64,000 bases of DNA from Scilla litardierei (lineage: Eukaryota > Streptophyta > Magnoliopsida > Asparagales > Asparagaceae), in the NCBI GenBank assembly GCA_030789695.1, contig CM061135.1, forward strand, positions 114,150,301-114,214,300, written 5' to 3'. Shown piece by piece: positions 54,033 through 64,000 of this stretch (positions are counted from its first letter, which is position 1; every line of letters starts with the position of its first letter). Under the pieces are notes generated by a model, which saw nothing but the letters and a program-made list of their open reading frames with translations, was not told where the DNA came from and searched no databases. Position numbers and translations under genes: made by a program.

Positions 54033-54532
54033 NNNNNNNNNNNNNNNNNNNNNNNNNNNNNNNNNNNNNNNNNNNNNNNNNNNNNNNNNNNNNNNNNNNN
54101 NNNNNNNNNNNNNNNNNNNNNNNNNNNNNNNNNNNNNNNNNNNNNNNNNNNNNNNNNNNNNNNNNNNNNNNNNNNNNNNNNNNNNNNNNNNNNNNNNNNN
54201 NNNNNNNNNNNNNNNNNNNNNNNNNNNNNNNNNNNNNNNNNNNNNNNNNNNNNNNNNNNNNNNNNNNNNNNNNNNNNNNNNNNNNNNNNNNNNNNNNNNN
54301 NNNNNNNNNNNNNNNNNNNNNNNNNNNNNNNNNNNNNNNNNNNNNNNNNNNNNNNNNNNNNNNNNNNNNNNNNNNNNNNNNNNNNNNNNNNNNNNNNNNN
54401 NNNNNNNNNNNNNNNNNNNNNNNNNNNNNNNNNNNNNNNNNNNNNNNNNNNNNNNNNNNNNNNNNNNNNNNNNNNNNNNNNNNNNNNNNNNNNNNNNNNN
54501 NNNNNNNNNNNNNNNNNNNNNNNNNNNNNNNN
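54033..54532. other. Assembly gap, exactly 500 N
   Basis: The round size marks a placeholder of unknown true length. Left of it is mid-copia-2; right of it is Helitron-like sequence with the La-like exon. At least the rest of copia-2 and the 5' part of Athila-B should be missing here if the contigs are truly adjacent. Confidence 0.98.
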
Positions 54533-56085
54533 GAAATTTTTGGAATGTGTAAGATTTCTAGAATGTGTGATGTTAATACTGTATTGGGTCTACTATTCTC
54601 TGATATTCCATTAATCTTTCTATATCAAAGTCATCGTCGGTGCAAGTATAAATTCATGTGCTATATTACCATTGTTAGCAAACTTGAGCAAACACCACCC
54701 CCAACAAAAAAACAAACACAAAAAAAATTAAGCTTTGAGTAAAAAGCTCTGCAGTTAGAGATGTCATTATCACCATTGTTGTAATTTCAAAAAAAAAAGG
54801 ATTGGCAGCAGCACCGAATTATCAAAGCCAGATGAGGTATTGGAGCGTGTGGATTCAAGAATTGTTGTCGTATCTCTTTCGCCGAATGATGATAAGATCG
54901 AAGATGTGGAGTCTGTTTTTAATCAGTATTGGAAGGTATTTGATTCTGACAACATTGCTATTTATCATATTAGATATATTACTGATAAGCAAGTTTGATT
55001 GTTTCATACATGCACCGAATATTATGGTTGTTTCTTTCAAATAGGTTGCACGTATGTATGTACAATCGCATGTCTGCATATAAGCGCTATCACATGCGCA
55101 TATCTATATTTTTTTGTTGGAGGTCACATGTTAACAAATTCGAGTTTTCACTCGAACGATGCTTAACAATTAATAGGATATGCGAGCTTTAATTAGGAGA
55201 AGAAAAGTTTGTGTAGCTTATAATTAACGGGTTTTAAGCACAAATTTATTCACATGTGAATTTTTACTGCCATATAAATCTCCTTCCTTTAATGAAAACC
55301 ATTAAGAATCCATAATGGAGCAAGTCACTGAACATTTTATGGCTGGAATTTGATTGAAATGGACCGGACTAAATTAAATAATAAGGGTGCAGGAAATCTA
55401 TTTGATTTTGAGATTGGTTTTGATCTGAGAAATAGAACAAAAAAATTTGATTTTCTTTTAGAGCTTCGGTGAACAAGTTGTTTTATTGATGACATTGAGG
55501 AGATGAAATTGTACCTATTATACAACTGAGAGATGTTTTTGAATGGATTTGCTGATAGGACAAAGCAATGTGAAGAATGGTGGTTATGATTTAATCTTAA
55601 GAAATAAATCGATGTTGTGAGAGTTTGTAAAAATTTTGGAGAACAAACCTTAAATTTTTAGGGGAACTAACTCTGGATAGAACCAAAATTTGAATGGGTT
55701 TGCTGACTAAAACGAAGTGATGGGTAGAATGACGGTTAACATTTGATCTTAAGAAATCAAGGGATGAGATGCAAATTTGTAAAACGTTTAGGGTGCAAAT
55801 CCTAAAATTTTGGGAGGAACTTAATCTAGATAGAAACTAAACTTTGGGAGAACTAAAATTTTGGGGAGAAATAAATATTGGGTGGAACTAAAAAACATTG
55901 GAGGAACTAAATTCGTTGGGAAAACTAAAATTTTTAAATTTTTTAGGGAAATAAATACTCTCGTGGGGAGCTAAATTTTGGGATGAACTAAATTTTTTTG
56001 AAGGAAACTAAATAACAATTATTGTGCTGATTTTGAAGGGGAATAATTTAAGTGAACCGTGCCCTTGGGCACGGGTTCTGACTAG
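54533..56085 (+). mobile_element. Helitron 3' portion carrying a host gene fragment (5' end lost)
   Basis: The 3' end is typical of plant Helitrons: the hairpin CCGTGCCC-TTG-GGGCACGG at 56057-56074, then TTCTGA and CTAG at 56082-56085, with T following. The 400 bp before it are rich in GGGG..AACTAAATTTTGG-like words. The 5' end was not found and may be in or beyond the gap. No Rep/helicase is visible, so it would be non-autonomous. A La-like exon lies near its left side; whether that is inside the Helitron is inferred. Confidence 0.6.
54809..54935 (+). pseudogene. Single exon resembling the RRM-start region of a plant La protein
   Basis: The frame reads STELSKPDEVLERVDSR and then IVVVSLSPNDDKIEDVESVF, NQYWK. 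This resembles the stretch of plant La protein 1 from the end of the La motif into the first RNA-recognition motif, where Gly-Lys usually follows QY. A splice acceptor (ATTGGCAG) and a donor (AAG|GTATTT) bound it, and the Y.K exon end is plausible. La proteins bind the U-tails of new RNA polymerase III transcripts. No other exon of such a gene is seen, so this is a captured fragment. The family assignment rests on memory of the pattern. Confidence 0.45.
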
Positions 56086-56086
56086 T

Positions 56087-56131
56087 ATATATATATATAT
56101 ATACATATATATACATATATCTATCTATCTA
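56087..56131. repeat. TA and TATC microsatellite
   Basis: A run of TA dinucleotides with some TATACA, then four ATCT units, bridges the end of one Helitron and the start of the next. A similar TA run follows 56821. Confidence 0.9.
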
Positions 56132-56820
56132 TCTATATTATAAAAGAGGGATGTTATCAAGAGAAATTGAACAAGAGATATTGGATAAGTGATATCTATA
56201 TTATAAAAGAGGGATGTTATCAAGAGATATTGGACAAGAGATATTGGACAAGAGAAATTGGATAAGAGATATCTATATTATAAAAGAGGGATGTTATCAA
56301 GAGAAATTGGAGAAGAGATATTGGACAAGAAAAATTGGATAAGAGATATCTATATTATAAAAGAGGGATGTTATCAAGAGAAATTGGATAAGAGATATTG
56401 GACAAGAGAAATTAGATAAGAGATATCTATATTATAAAAGAGGGATGTTATCAAGAGAACACACACTTAATTGATATCGCTCAATTAAGAGGACACACGC
56501 TTAATTGATATAATTTCTCTCCAATCCTGTTTTAATGGTAGTTTATAGTAAACGTTGGACGGAAACATACAGATAGCAACACAATTCCCTAAGGTTAGAT
56601 TTTCTTTGATATGGTGGTATATGAAAGATAACAAGCTACCTTTCTGAATGCCAAAAATAATGATCTCCCATTTGAAAAAAAATGTCTTAATTAGAGGAAT
56701 AAAAATGCATTTGGGAGATGATTATCATGTCACCATTTCACCCATGCACTGACTGTCCTCCTCGGTTTCGCACTCGGGAGACGATCTTCGCCGTGCCCTA
56801 TGGGCACGGGTTATGACTAG
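56132..56820 (+). mobile_element. Short non-autonomous Helitron with five tandem 5' ends
   Basis: The 3' end (hairpin CCGTGCCC-TAT-GGGCACGG at 56791-56809, then CTAG at 56817-56820 followed by T) is the same type as that at 56085. The 5' word TCTATATTATAAAAGAGGGA, beginning TC after A as Helitrons do, occurs five times: at 56132, 56195, 56272, 56349 and 56426, spaced 63, 77, 77 and 77 bp. The last would start a basic 395-bp element. No protein is encoded. Confidence 0.65.
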
Positions 56821-56821
56821 T

Positions 56822-57343
56822 ATATATATATATATGATAATGCCCTGCAAAAAGTGATCGAAACATGTGGGCAAGTAAAATGATGGCAAAATGATGGGGC
56901 AAGAGGTGGAGCAAAATGTGAAAGGCATCAAGAGTACGTGCCTAAATTGGTGGTGCTGCGTCAGCACCTCCTTGTGGTGGGGGGTGGCAGACGTGTAGGA
57001 TCCTGAGGGGTGGGTCGGGATAGTGGTGGGGGATACTGCTGCTGTAGGCGCTCAAGAATCTGGTTTAGCGTGAGCTGAATACAAAGGAGTATGGCAACGC
57101 GTGCCTGCAGGGAGCTAACGGTGGCGGTGAGAGCCCTAATATCCACTCTGAGCCCACTCACTGCCCCTTCAATGGATGGAGATGTTGGACAAGGGCGTCA
57201 GGAGTGGGAGTAGAAGATCCACAGGTGGAGGACGGGGCTGTCGCATACAGCCATCGTAAACAAGTAGGGCCACCATCAGGTGCATGTGTGTGGCGGTGCT
57301 CACTAAAAGACGCTCAGCCTCTGTGGGAGACTGAGATGCCAAC
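56822..57343 (+). other. Internal 3' region of a third Athila-like element (Athila-C), left part
   Basis: It joins 59822 once the solo LTR and one CCAAC are removed. No confident gene is seen. The minus strand at 57161-56961 could encode a short helical stretch (LRVDIRALTATVSSLQARVA) followed by a Pro-rich tail, resembling the ends of retroelement gag or ORF1 proteins, but its strand disagrees with the LTR at 60057. Assignment to Athila-C rests on position only. Confidence 0.35.
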
Positions 57344-59816
57344 TGTCACGACCCGCTTCCCTAAAATGGAGGCGAGACGTGAAAAGGTCCGCACGGGAGT
57401 GGAGCTGTGAAGCCCCAAACCTGATAAGCGTCAATAATACATAAGCAGGTCCATGTAACCACAACGGAACAACAATAATAATAAAAGGAGAGACTGAAAT
57501 AAAACTTCACATCTCAAATATTGTCCAACATGAAAATAAGTTCAACATCCAGAAAAGCCACCAGGCTAAAAGAAAAAGAGTCTAAAGGCCCAGAACAAGG
57601 CCAACAAAAGCAACAACAACAACAAGTATTGGTGCTACGCACCGATAACAAAACAACTGTCTAACAAAAGTAAAACACAACGAAGACACTAGGACTGGTC
57701 CCCAGTGTCCACGTACTCCCCGTCAAACACAAGCTCGGGCTCGGCGTCAGCAAACACCTCGTCCTCCACGAGGTACTCAGGCTCAGGATCTAACATGTGT
57801 CACCCAAAAGAGTAAAGGGGCACATGTCAGCAAGTCTAAAAGACTTGGGCAAGGAAACTGGAAATAAGGCAACTAGCAACCTAGCAGTTTAATATGCATG
57901 ACATGGCAGTTATAACATGAGTGCACAATTAAAACATGGCAAGATGATTTGTACAAGAGAACCATCATCAGGACAAGGCAAGACAAGACAAGACAAGAGT
58001 AGCCACGCTACTATCAATCTCAATCAATTCACTATTCACGTTGTTTTGTAGATGTTTACGCCTTACAGCTGAATGGTTTTACATTCGCTGATTGGCCGCT
58101 TAACAACTACCCCAAACCCAAGAGTTTACGCCTTACCACTGCAGTTGCTGATCGGGCAGACTCCCAGTTGATTGGTCGCTTAACTCTTACCCCCAATACC
58201 CACACGTAATGGAGCCAGGGTCCCCGAACATGAGCTCAGCAAGTGAGCCAGGGTTGCCCCGTACATGAGCTCGCATTATAAAACATTTGGCGTAGGGGTG
58301 CACCTAGCCGGAAACACGCAATTCGGGCATTGGCTATCAACCAACACATGGCCCGCTTCTGGAACACGAGCCAGGAACACAAGCATTTGTAGCAAAGCTA
58401 CGCAATCACAGAAACACTTAAGAATGCAATGACATGACAATTAATTTGCGTACCGTTAATGGAAAGTAGACATGACATGGAAATTGTGCAACATGCTATA
58501 TGTGTCAGAACTAGCTTCGTTGTCAAGCTAGTTCCCCAATTTGCGCCTAGGCGAGTATCATTTCGTCGCCTAGCCTCTTTTACGCCTACAACAAGAAAAT
58601 GGCCTAAAACATGGCCTAAACCCTAGGTGGCAAGTTTCACTTGCCTAGCACCGGGGATGACGACCACTTCGTCACACGGATGCCAATCTACGGGGAAATC
58701 GCTGTTTTGGGGGAACAATCAACAAACAACATGAATTTATATTAGGGTTTCATAAAAATATAAATAGGTTGAGAAAACAACGGTAGATCGATTTCTTACC
58801 AAGAGGAGACGGAAGAAACACTCCGGGGAACCCTAGGATCAGATCTGGAAAAGATTGGAGAAGTTTGGGAGAATTAGGGTTTTAGGGGATTTGGGGATTT
58901 TGATGGGTTTTGGTGAGATTTTGGGGAAGATGAGAGGTAGATGGGGTGGATGGATGGTTTGGATGATGGATTTAGGGCTTGGAATGAAGAAATGAAGCTT
59001 GGAGGAAGATGGGGGCTGAAGGGGGAAGATTTTAGGGTTTTGGGTCGTGTTGGAGAAGATGAAATCGTTTGGGTTGGGTTTAAATAGGATGGACTGGCGG
59101 CTGCCCAGAAATTAGGGTTTCAACACTAGTTAGTCGGTCAAAGAGCAACCACTGACCGACTAGTTTGGCAACTAGTCGATCGGTCGACCAACGCAGACCG
59201 ACTAAGTGCAAACAGTAACTCCTGAACGAAAATAGGATTCTAGAGTTAGTCGGTCCATGAAAAAATACTGACCGACTAGTTTGGCATCTAGTCGGTCGAT
59301 GAACGTTCTTAGACCGACTAAGAGTAAACAGTAACTCAACTAAAATTAAGATGATGAGTTAGTCGGTTAAAGAAGCATTGCTGACCGACTAGTTTGCAAC
59401 CTAGTCGGTCAACCAACGTTCTTAGACCGACTAACGATAAACAGTAACTCCTGGGAAATTTAGAAAGCTAACTAGTCGGTCCAAGAAGGATTGCCGACCG
59501 ACTGGATCGTCATCTAGTCGGTCGGTGGCCCTTCTTACACCGGCTAATGAGCACCAAAAGTTCCGATACGGAGCGCGGGGCCCCGGGATCGATTCCTAAG
59601 ACTCCTAGGCTTGATCTAATAGTTAGATACAACCGTTATGAAGTCCGTCACGAGTGACACACTTCGAAATCGACGATCCTAAGGAAGAAACGAGAAAATA
59701 CGACGAATCGATCGAAAATGAAAACTACGGAGACGAAAACCACACATGAAGAGAAAATCCACTAAAACATATATTATATTATATTAAATCCAGATACATG
59801 AAAAGCAGTCGTTACA
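57344..59816 (-). repeat. Solo LTR of the Tekay-like family (2473 bp), TSD CCAAC
   Basis: It starts TGTCACGACCCG and ends AGTCGTTACA on the plus strand, homologous end to end to 16360-18771. CCAAC stands on both sides (57339-57343 and 59817-59821). No internal region is attached, so this is a remnant of recombination between the two LTRs of a full element. It contains the four-unit palindrome array (59129-59545) and the TATA box (about 59078-59087). It is visibly more diverged from the other two copies than they are from each other. Confidence 0.93.
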
Positions 59817-59821
59817 CCAAC

Positions 59822-60056
59822 TCACAGATGTGTGAGCAGCTGTAGAGAAGGATGAGTCGATGATGGAGGACGAGACAGGCAGAGAGGTCGTGGACACATA
59901 CGTGGTGACAGACATCACGACGCTCTCAGTGAAATTGGCGGCAGTGCAAACAGAAGGGTGGACGACTGGGGAGGTCATGAAAGCAGCAGAGAATGACTCC
60001 CCAAGGGTCGAAAAATCGAGTGAGGATAAGGTTTCGGTGGTTGCAGAGGAGGAAGG
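59822..60056 (+). other. Athila-C 3' region ending in a polypurine tract
   Basis: A plus-strand frame reads VEKDESMMEDETGREVV and on to KVSVVAEEEGD without a clear family match. The last bases, GCAGAGGAGGAAGG (60043-60056), are a purine tract directly before the LTR start at 60057, which makes this LTR a 3' LTR on the plus strand. Confidence 0.5.
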
Positions 60057-60718
60057 TGACGTGTGTGTATATTTTATATATTCACGCACGTTTTCTTCGT
60101 ATTTTTCCGTTGTTTTCCGTCGTCTCGTGCCCATTTTCTTGGGATTTTTAGCTTTCTTTCACTTTTGGTGTTTTTGTGTATTTGCAGGAGATCGGCAGTG
60201 TAGGGGACACATACCGAAGATATCATAAGTCCCCGTAGCAACGTGAGGTGTCACGCATGATCCAGGGGGTCAAATGACAAAGATCGCCATTTTTCAGCCC
60301 CCACCCAATCGGTTGGATACAGCCAACCGATCGGGTGATGTACGCGTGTCCGACCCGGACGCAAGCTGAAGCGAAGAGTAGCATCAACCGACCGGTTCAC
60401 CGACCGGTTGAACACAGCAGAGCTCTCGGGCAACTTGGAGCTGAATTCCAACCGATCGGATGACATCTCACCTGATCGGTTCATCTGTAGTCGTTTCTTC
60501 CAAAAGACGACCCGGATAGCTCACCCGACGGCTCGCTAACCGTGCCAAATCAACAACAGTCTATGTTCTTTTAGGCGATAATTCCAACCGATCGGTTGAT
60601 TACACAACCGATCGGTTCACCAGATGACCGCATCTCCTCAAACGACGACCCACTTGCTTCACCCGACTGTTCCGAGCGTCTGGTTGAAGTTCCTGAAGAC
60701 CGCAGCCGAAGAATCAAG
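60057..60718 (+). repeat. 3' LTR of Athila-C (Athila-B family), truncated by a SIRE-like insertion
   Basis: It is homologous, in reverse orientation, to 36802 downward, beginning TGACGTGTGTGTATATTTTA. It includes the AACCGATCGGTTG-type array (60300-60630). It breaks off at 60718, where a SIRE-like LTR begins; the rest lies outside the window. Confidence 0.85.
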
Positions 60719-62982
60719 TGTAATGCCCTGATAGTTACTGCACAAGTACTAGAGGGGGGTGAATAGTACTTTAAAAAAATCAAGAGTAATTATTCCTAAT
60801 TATCGTGCAAACTCAACCAACAATGCGGAATGAAAATAATGACAACAATAAGAGACTATGCAAACAATCGATATAACTGGTTCGGATCCACCCAAGTCTC
60901 CCTGACTTGTTTCCAGTGATCCTATGTCCCAAACTCTCGGATCCCCTCCGGCTACTTGAGTTAGAAACCACTAACCCAAGCTTTGCACTATGAAATTCTT
61001 GTAGAAAACCTCTACAAGATCAAATCATACACAAATGAAAATGTGACTCCCACAAACCGGGATCACAAACCTCTCTCACAACCGAGAGAAAAACTTGCAA
61101 TAACAAAGTAAATATGAAATATAAACACTTACCATAAAACCCTATACATTGAGTAAAACTTACGATTTTAGGGCAAGAAGGATTTTGGGGAAGAAAAATG
61201 TCACCAAACCCTAGCTCCAAGAAGATGAACAGCGATCGAAGCCTAGGATGGAGTTGGTGACCTTGAATCAAGCTCTTGGCTTGAGAGGCTCACAATGAAG
61301 AGAATCTCTCTTGAGGAAAATAGGGCTCAAGGAGTTTGGAGAGATTCTTGTGAGAAATGAGTGAGCTTGGAAATGAGAATTAAATGCTCTCTCTTTGATC
61401 TCTAAAACTCAATAATGGCAGCCTTGAATGCTATGAAGAAGCATCACAAGATTATATAGGATAGAGAAGAGAGAGAGAGAGAGAAAATTCGTGCATTTAA
61501 TGCTCCAACTGATCTATTTCTGAAGCAGTCTAATCGGTCTAAGAAGGATCACTGACCAATTAGTTTTGCAACTAGTCGGTCGGTGATTCCTCTTGGACCG
61601 ACTAACTGGTTCACAGCCAAGAAAGATAGTTCAATAGGTTTAGAACTAGTCGGTCTAAGAAGACTGGCCAACCGACTAGTTTGACAACTAGTCGGTCGGT
61701 GAGTGTTCTTTGACCGACTAAGCAGTTGAAAAACAATAAGTTGAACATAAGAGAACAAGTCGATTTAAGAACAAATTCCAACCGACTAGTTTCACAACTA
61801 GTCGGTCGATGAATGTTCTTGGACCGACTAATTGTAAACAGTAGCTCAGGCTGTGGAAATGAAGATATAACTAGTCGGTCTAAGAAGGATTCCAAAACGA
61901 CTAGTTTGACAACTAGTCAGTCGGTGAACCTTCTTGGACCGACTAATTGGTCAACAGTGAAGAGGTTGAATTGAGCAAGGAGATCTAGTCGGTTTAAGAA
62001 GGATTCTTAACCGACTAGATGACAATCTAGTCGGTTGGTCATTCTTCTTGAACCAACTAAGATGCACCAGAAGCCGCGAAATGAAGCATGAAGCTTCGGG
62101 AAAGTTTCTATGGGCTTCTAAGATAATCCTAACTCTAAGATATGAGCGTTATGAAGATTATCATGTAAGACCTACTCAAGGCTTAACATTCTACGAAAAG
62201 AAGCTAGAAGACTATAAAGTAAACTAGACGAACCGTCTTCAAAGCTTCAATCCGAATCTCTTGGCTTCAATAATTCTCCTAGAGCTTCAACGAAGCTTCA
62301 GGCACATGATCACACGCTTTGAGAAGTCTTGAGACGTCGCTTTTGATATACATAGAATTTTGGCGACGATCTCCATAACTGCGCTCACAAAGAGTTAGTT
62401 CACTATATTTATGTTTGTTCATCATCAAAACCAAATCCGGGGAATCAATACTCAACATTCTCCCCCTTTTTGGTGATGACAAACCAACATAAATAATAAT
62501 CAATAATAATGATTCAAATGAAATTTACTTACTCCCCCTGAATTGATGACACATTAGTTCCGTATTAAATAATAATCATACGCATCAAGCAGACAAGGAA
62601 AATATAAAATATGAACCAATTATTGAAATATCGGATTTGAAATCCATTTTTATATCTTCACTCCCCCTGAATGTAACATATCAAATTAGATTCACGGTAA
62701 ATTGCATTTAGCACATCGTCATTATTAATTCTCTCCCCCTTTGGCATTTGCAAAAAGAGCGGGAGGATATCAACGACAACAACAATGGCTAAAAATAAAA
62801 GCACGGGAGTCGAAGAATACGACCACGTTCCAAATGACACCAATGTAAAATAACGAATAAAATCAAATCATGCCAACGAGACCATAGTCGAAAATCGAAA
62901 AATGAAATCATCAAAACTCAAATCAATTTCACATATTGAGTTATGGAACATACTCTCCAATATCAACATTCTTAGTGAATTT
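60719..62982 (-). mobile_element. Second SIRE-like element, 3' LTR and part of the internal tail
   Basis: The LTR 60719-62457 (1739 bp) is homologous to 36808-38537 but clearly diverged. The PPT follows at 62458, and the internal tail matches 38538 to about 39090, until a Tekay-like LTR interrupts it at 62983. The array (61531-62060) and a TATA box, CCTATATAATC on the minus strand at about 61450-61460, are kept. No gag is reached within the window. Confidence 0.88.
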
Positions 62983-64000
62983 TGTCACGCCCCGCTTCCC
63001 AAAAACGTGGAGGCGAAGCGTGAGAAGGTCCGCTCAGACTTGAATCTACAAAGCGGCAAGTCCGATAAGCGTCAATCACTTTTAAACTGCAGGTCCTTGC
63101 AACGCGAAACGAAACAAAGATAATAATAATGAATTGAGACGAAAGAATAATCTTAGAATATCCATAAAATAAGTTTCAACATCACAGAAAAGCCACTAGG
63201 CTGAAATAAAAGAGAGTCTAAAGGCCCAAACATGGCCAACAAAAGTACAACGTACAAAACAACGGTGCTACGCACCGACAACTAACAGAAAACCTAAAAC
63301 AAAGGAAAGCTCAGCAAAGTCACCAAGAAAGTTCACTGGCATCCACAAAACTCCTCCTAGGCAGACATGGACTCAGGCTCAGCGTCAGCAAACACCACGT
63401 ACTCAGCAACGGTCTCTTGCTCAGGGTCTAACATGTGACACCCAAAAGAGCAAGGGGCACATGTCAGTAAGTCTACAAGAGACTTGTGCAAGGAAACTAA
63501 AAGTACAAGTAAAAGCAACCTAAAAGTTCTAGCATGATGCAATGACATGGCAGTTTAAGTAATGAGTGCAACAGGTAAAGTAAAGTACGAGCATGGCATG
63601 ACATTCACAAGACAAGTACAAGACAAGAAAAGTAAGCACCTCGTGCACAGAGTTCACGCCTTACAGCTGAAGAGGCTGTACGGGCACACTTCTACGCTGA
63701 GTGGTCGCTCAACCCTACCCCTCCACGTGTATCGAGCCAGGGCCTTACCCCCGAACGGGAATGCTCGCTTCTGGATCACGAGCCAGGAAGTGTTTTAACA
63801 AGTATGGCGTAGGGGTGCACCTAGCCCGGGACAATCAAGTACAAGTATGTAGCGTGTGCTACGAATGCGACATTCAATGCATGGATGACATGACATGGCA
63901 AGTAGTAAAACGTACAGGTAAGGAAAGTAAACGTGACAGATTAGTATGCATGAACAACAAGTTTAAAGGGTTGGATCTAGCTTCGTTGTCAAGCTAGATC
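62983..64000 (-). repeat. Tekay-like LTR, partial, running off the window
   Basis: It starts TGTCACGCCCCGCTTCCC on the plus strand and aligns with the first 1.0 kb of the Tekay-like LTRs with many differences, for example AAAAACGTGGAGG for TAAAATGGAGG. The flank AATTT (62978-62982) would be its site duplication. Whether it is a solo LTR or the end of a full element cannot be told. Confidence 0.85.

Noticed and set aside
56961..57161. Minus-strand 66-residue coiled-coil-like frame
   Set aside because: It is short, has no family match I can support, and is on the strand opposite to the adjoining LTR. It is mentioned only under the Athila-C region.
36802..60057. A 23-kb-spaced inverted repeat (36600-36802 against 60057-60300)
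   Set aside because: Explained by two LTRs of one Athila family in opposite orientation, belonging to different insertions.
1..64000. tRNA, rRNA or other host RNA genes
   Set aside because: No cloverleaf with A and B boxes and no rRNA-like sequence was recognised; tRNA-like words found are retroelement primer sites.

Overview
This is 64 kb of plant nuclear DNA from a repeat-dense, gene-poor region. Nearly every base belongs to LTR retrotransposons of both plant superfamilies (Ty3/gypsy: Tat-, Athila- and Tekay/Del-like; Ty1/copia: a SIRE-like family and one other), nested up to several levels deep. There are also two Helitron 3' ends and one hAT-type non-autonomous DNA element. No complete host gene was seen; the only host-like coding sequence is one exon resembling part of a plant La RNA-binding protein, probably carried by a Helitron. 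The species cannot be named from this window.

Layout, left to right. 1-6728: a Tat-like element on the minus strand with gag and a spliced antisense ORF but no pol, inserted into the gag of a minus-strand Athila-like element (6729 to about 9340). 9341-35164: a plus-strand Athila-like element (Athila-A) with decayed gag and protease, no RT or integrase, and an env-like ORF split by an 18.5-kb Tekay-like chromovirus (16360-34871, TSD CAGCT). The chromovirus holds a hAT-type element in gag (22894-23862, TSD TTCGGTAC) and a copia element in its 5' LTR (25167-33039, TSD AGTAC). About 35165-50409: a second Athila-like element (Athila-B, minus strand) holding a SIRE-like gag-only element (36808-43954, TSD AAAAT) and a second copy of the copia family (50410 into a 500-base assembly gap at 54033-54532). 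54533-56820: two Helitron 3' termini, one following the La-like exon. 56822-64000: the 3' end of a third Athila-like element holding a solo Tekay-like LTR (57344-59816, TSD CCAAC), then another SIRE-like copy, itself hit by a third Tekay-like LTR at the window edge.

The most interesting pattern is in the promoters. Four unrelated LTR families carry dense arrays of short CpG-containing palindromes directly upstream of the LTR TATA box: CCGACTAGTCGG-type in Tekay-like and SIRE-like LTRs, CAACCGATCGGTTG-type in Athila-B, ACTCGGCCGAGT-type in Athila-A. Both Athila families repeat the same array-plus-TATA module inside the element, just upstream of the env-like ORF, as if it had its own promoter. 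The array of the Tekay-like (gypsy) and SIRE-like (copia) LTRs lies in a longer region, roughly 500-600 bp, that aligns by eye beyond the motifs, which suggests a promoter module passed between superfamilies. Other points: a two-intron antisense gene in the Tat-like element, PPT-like motifs in a 90-bp tandem repeat, an intron-like 70-bp segment in the Tekay-like integrase, and GC-palindrome arrays in the copia leader.
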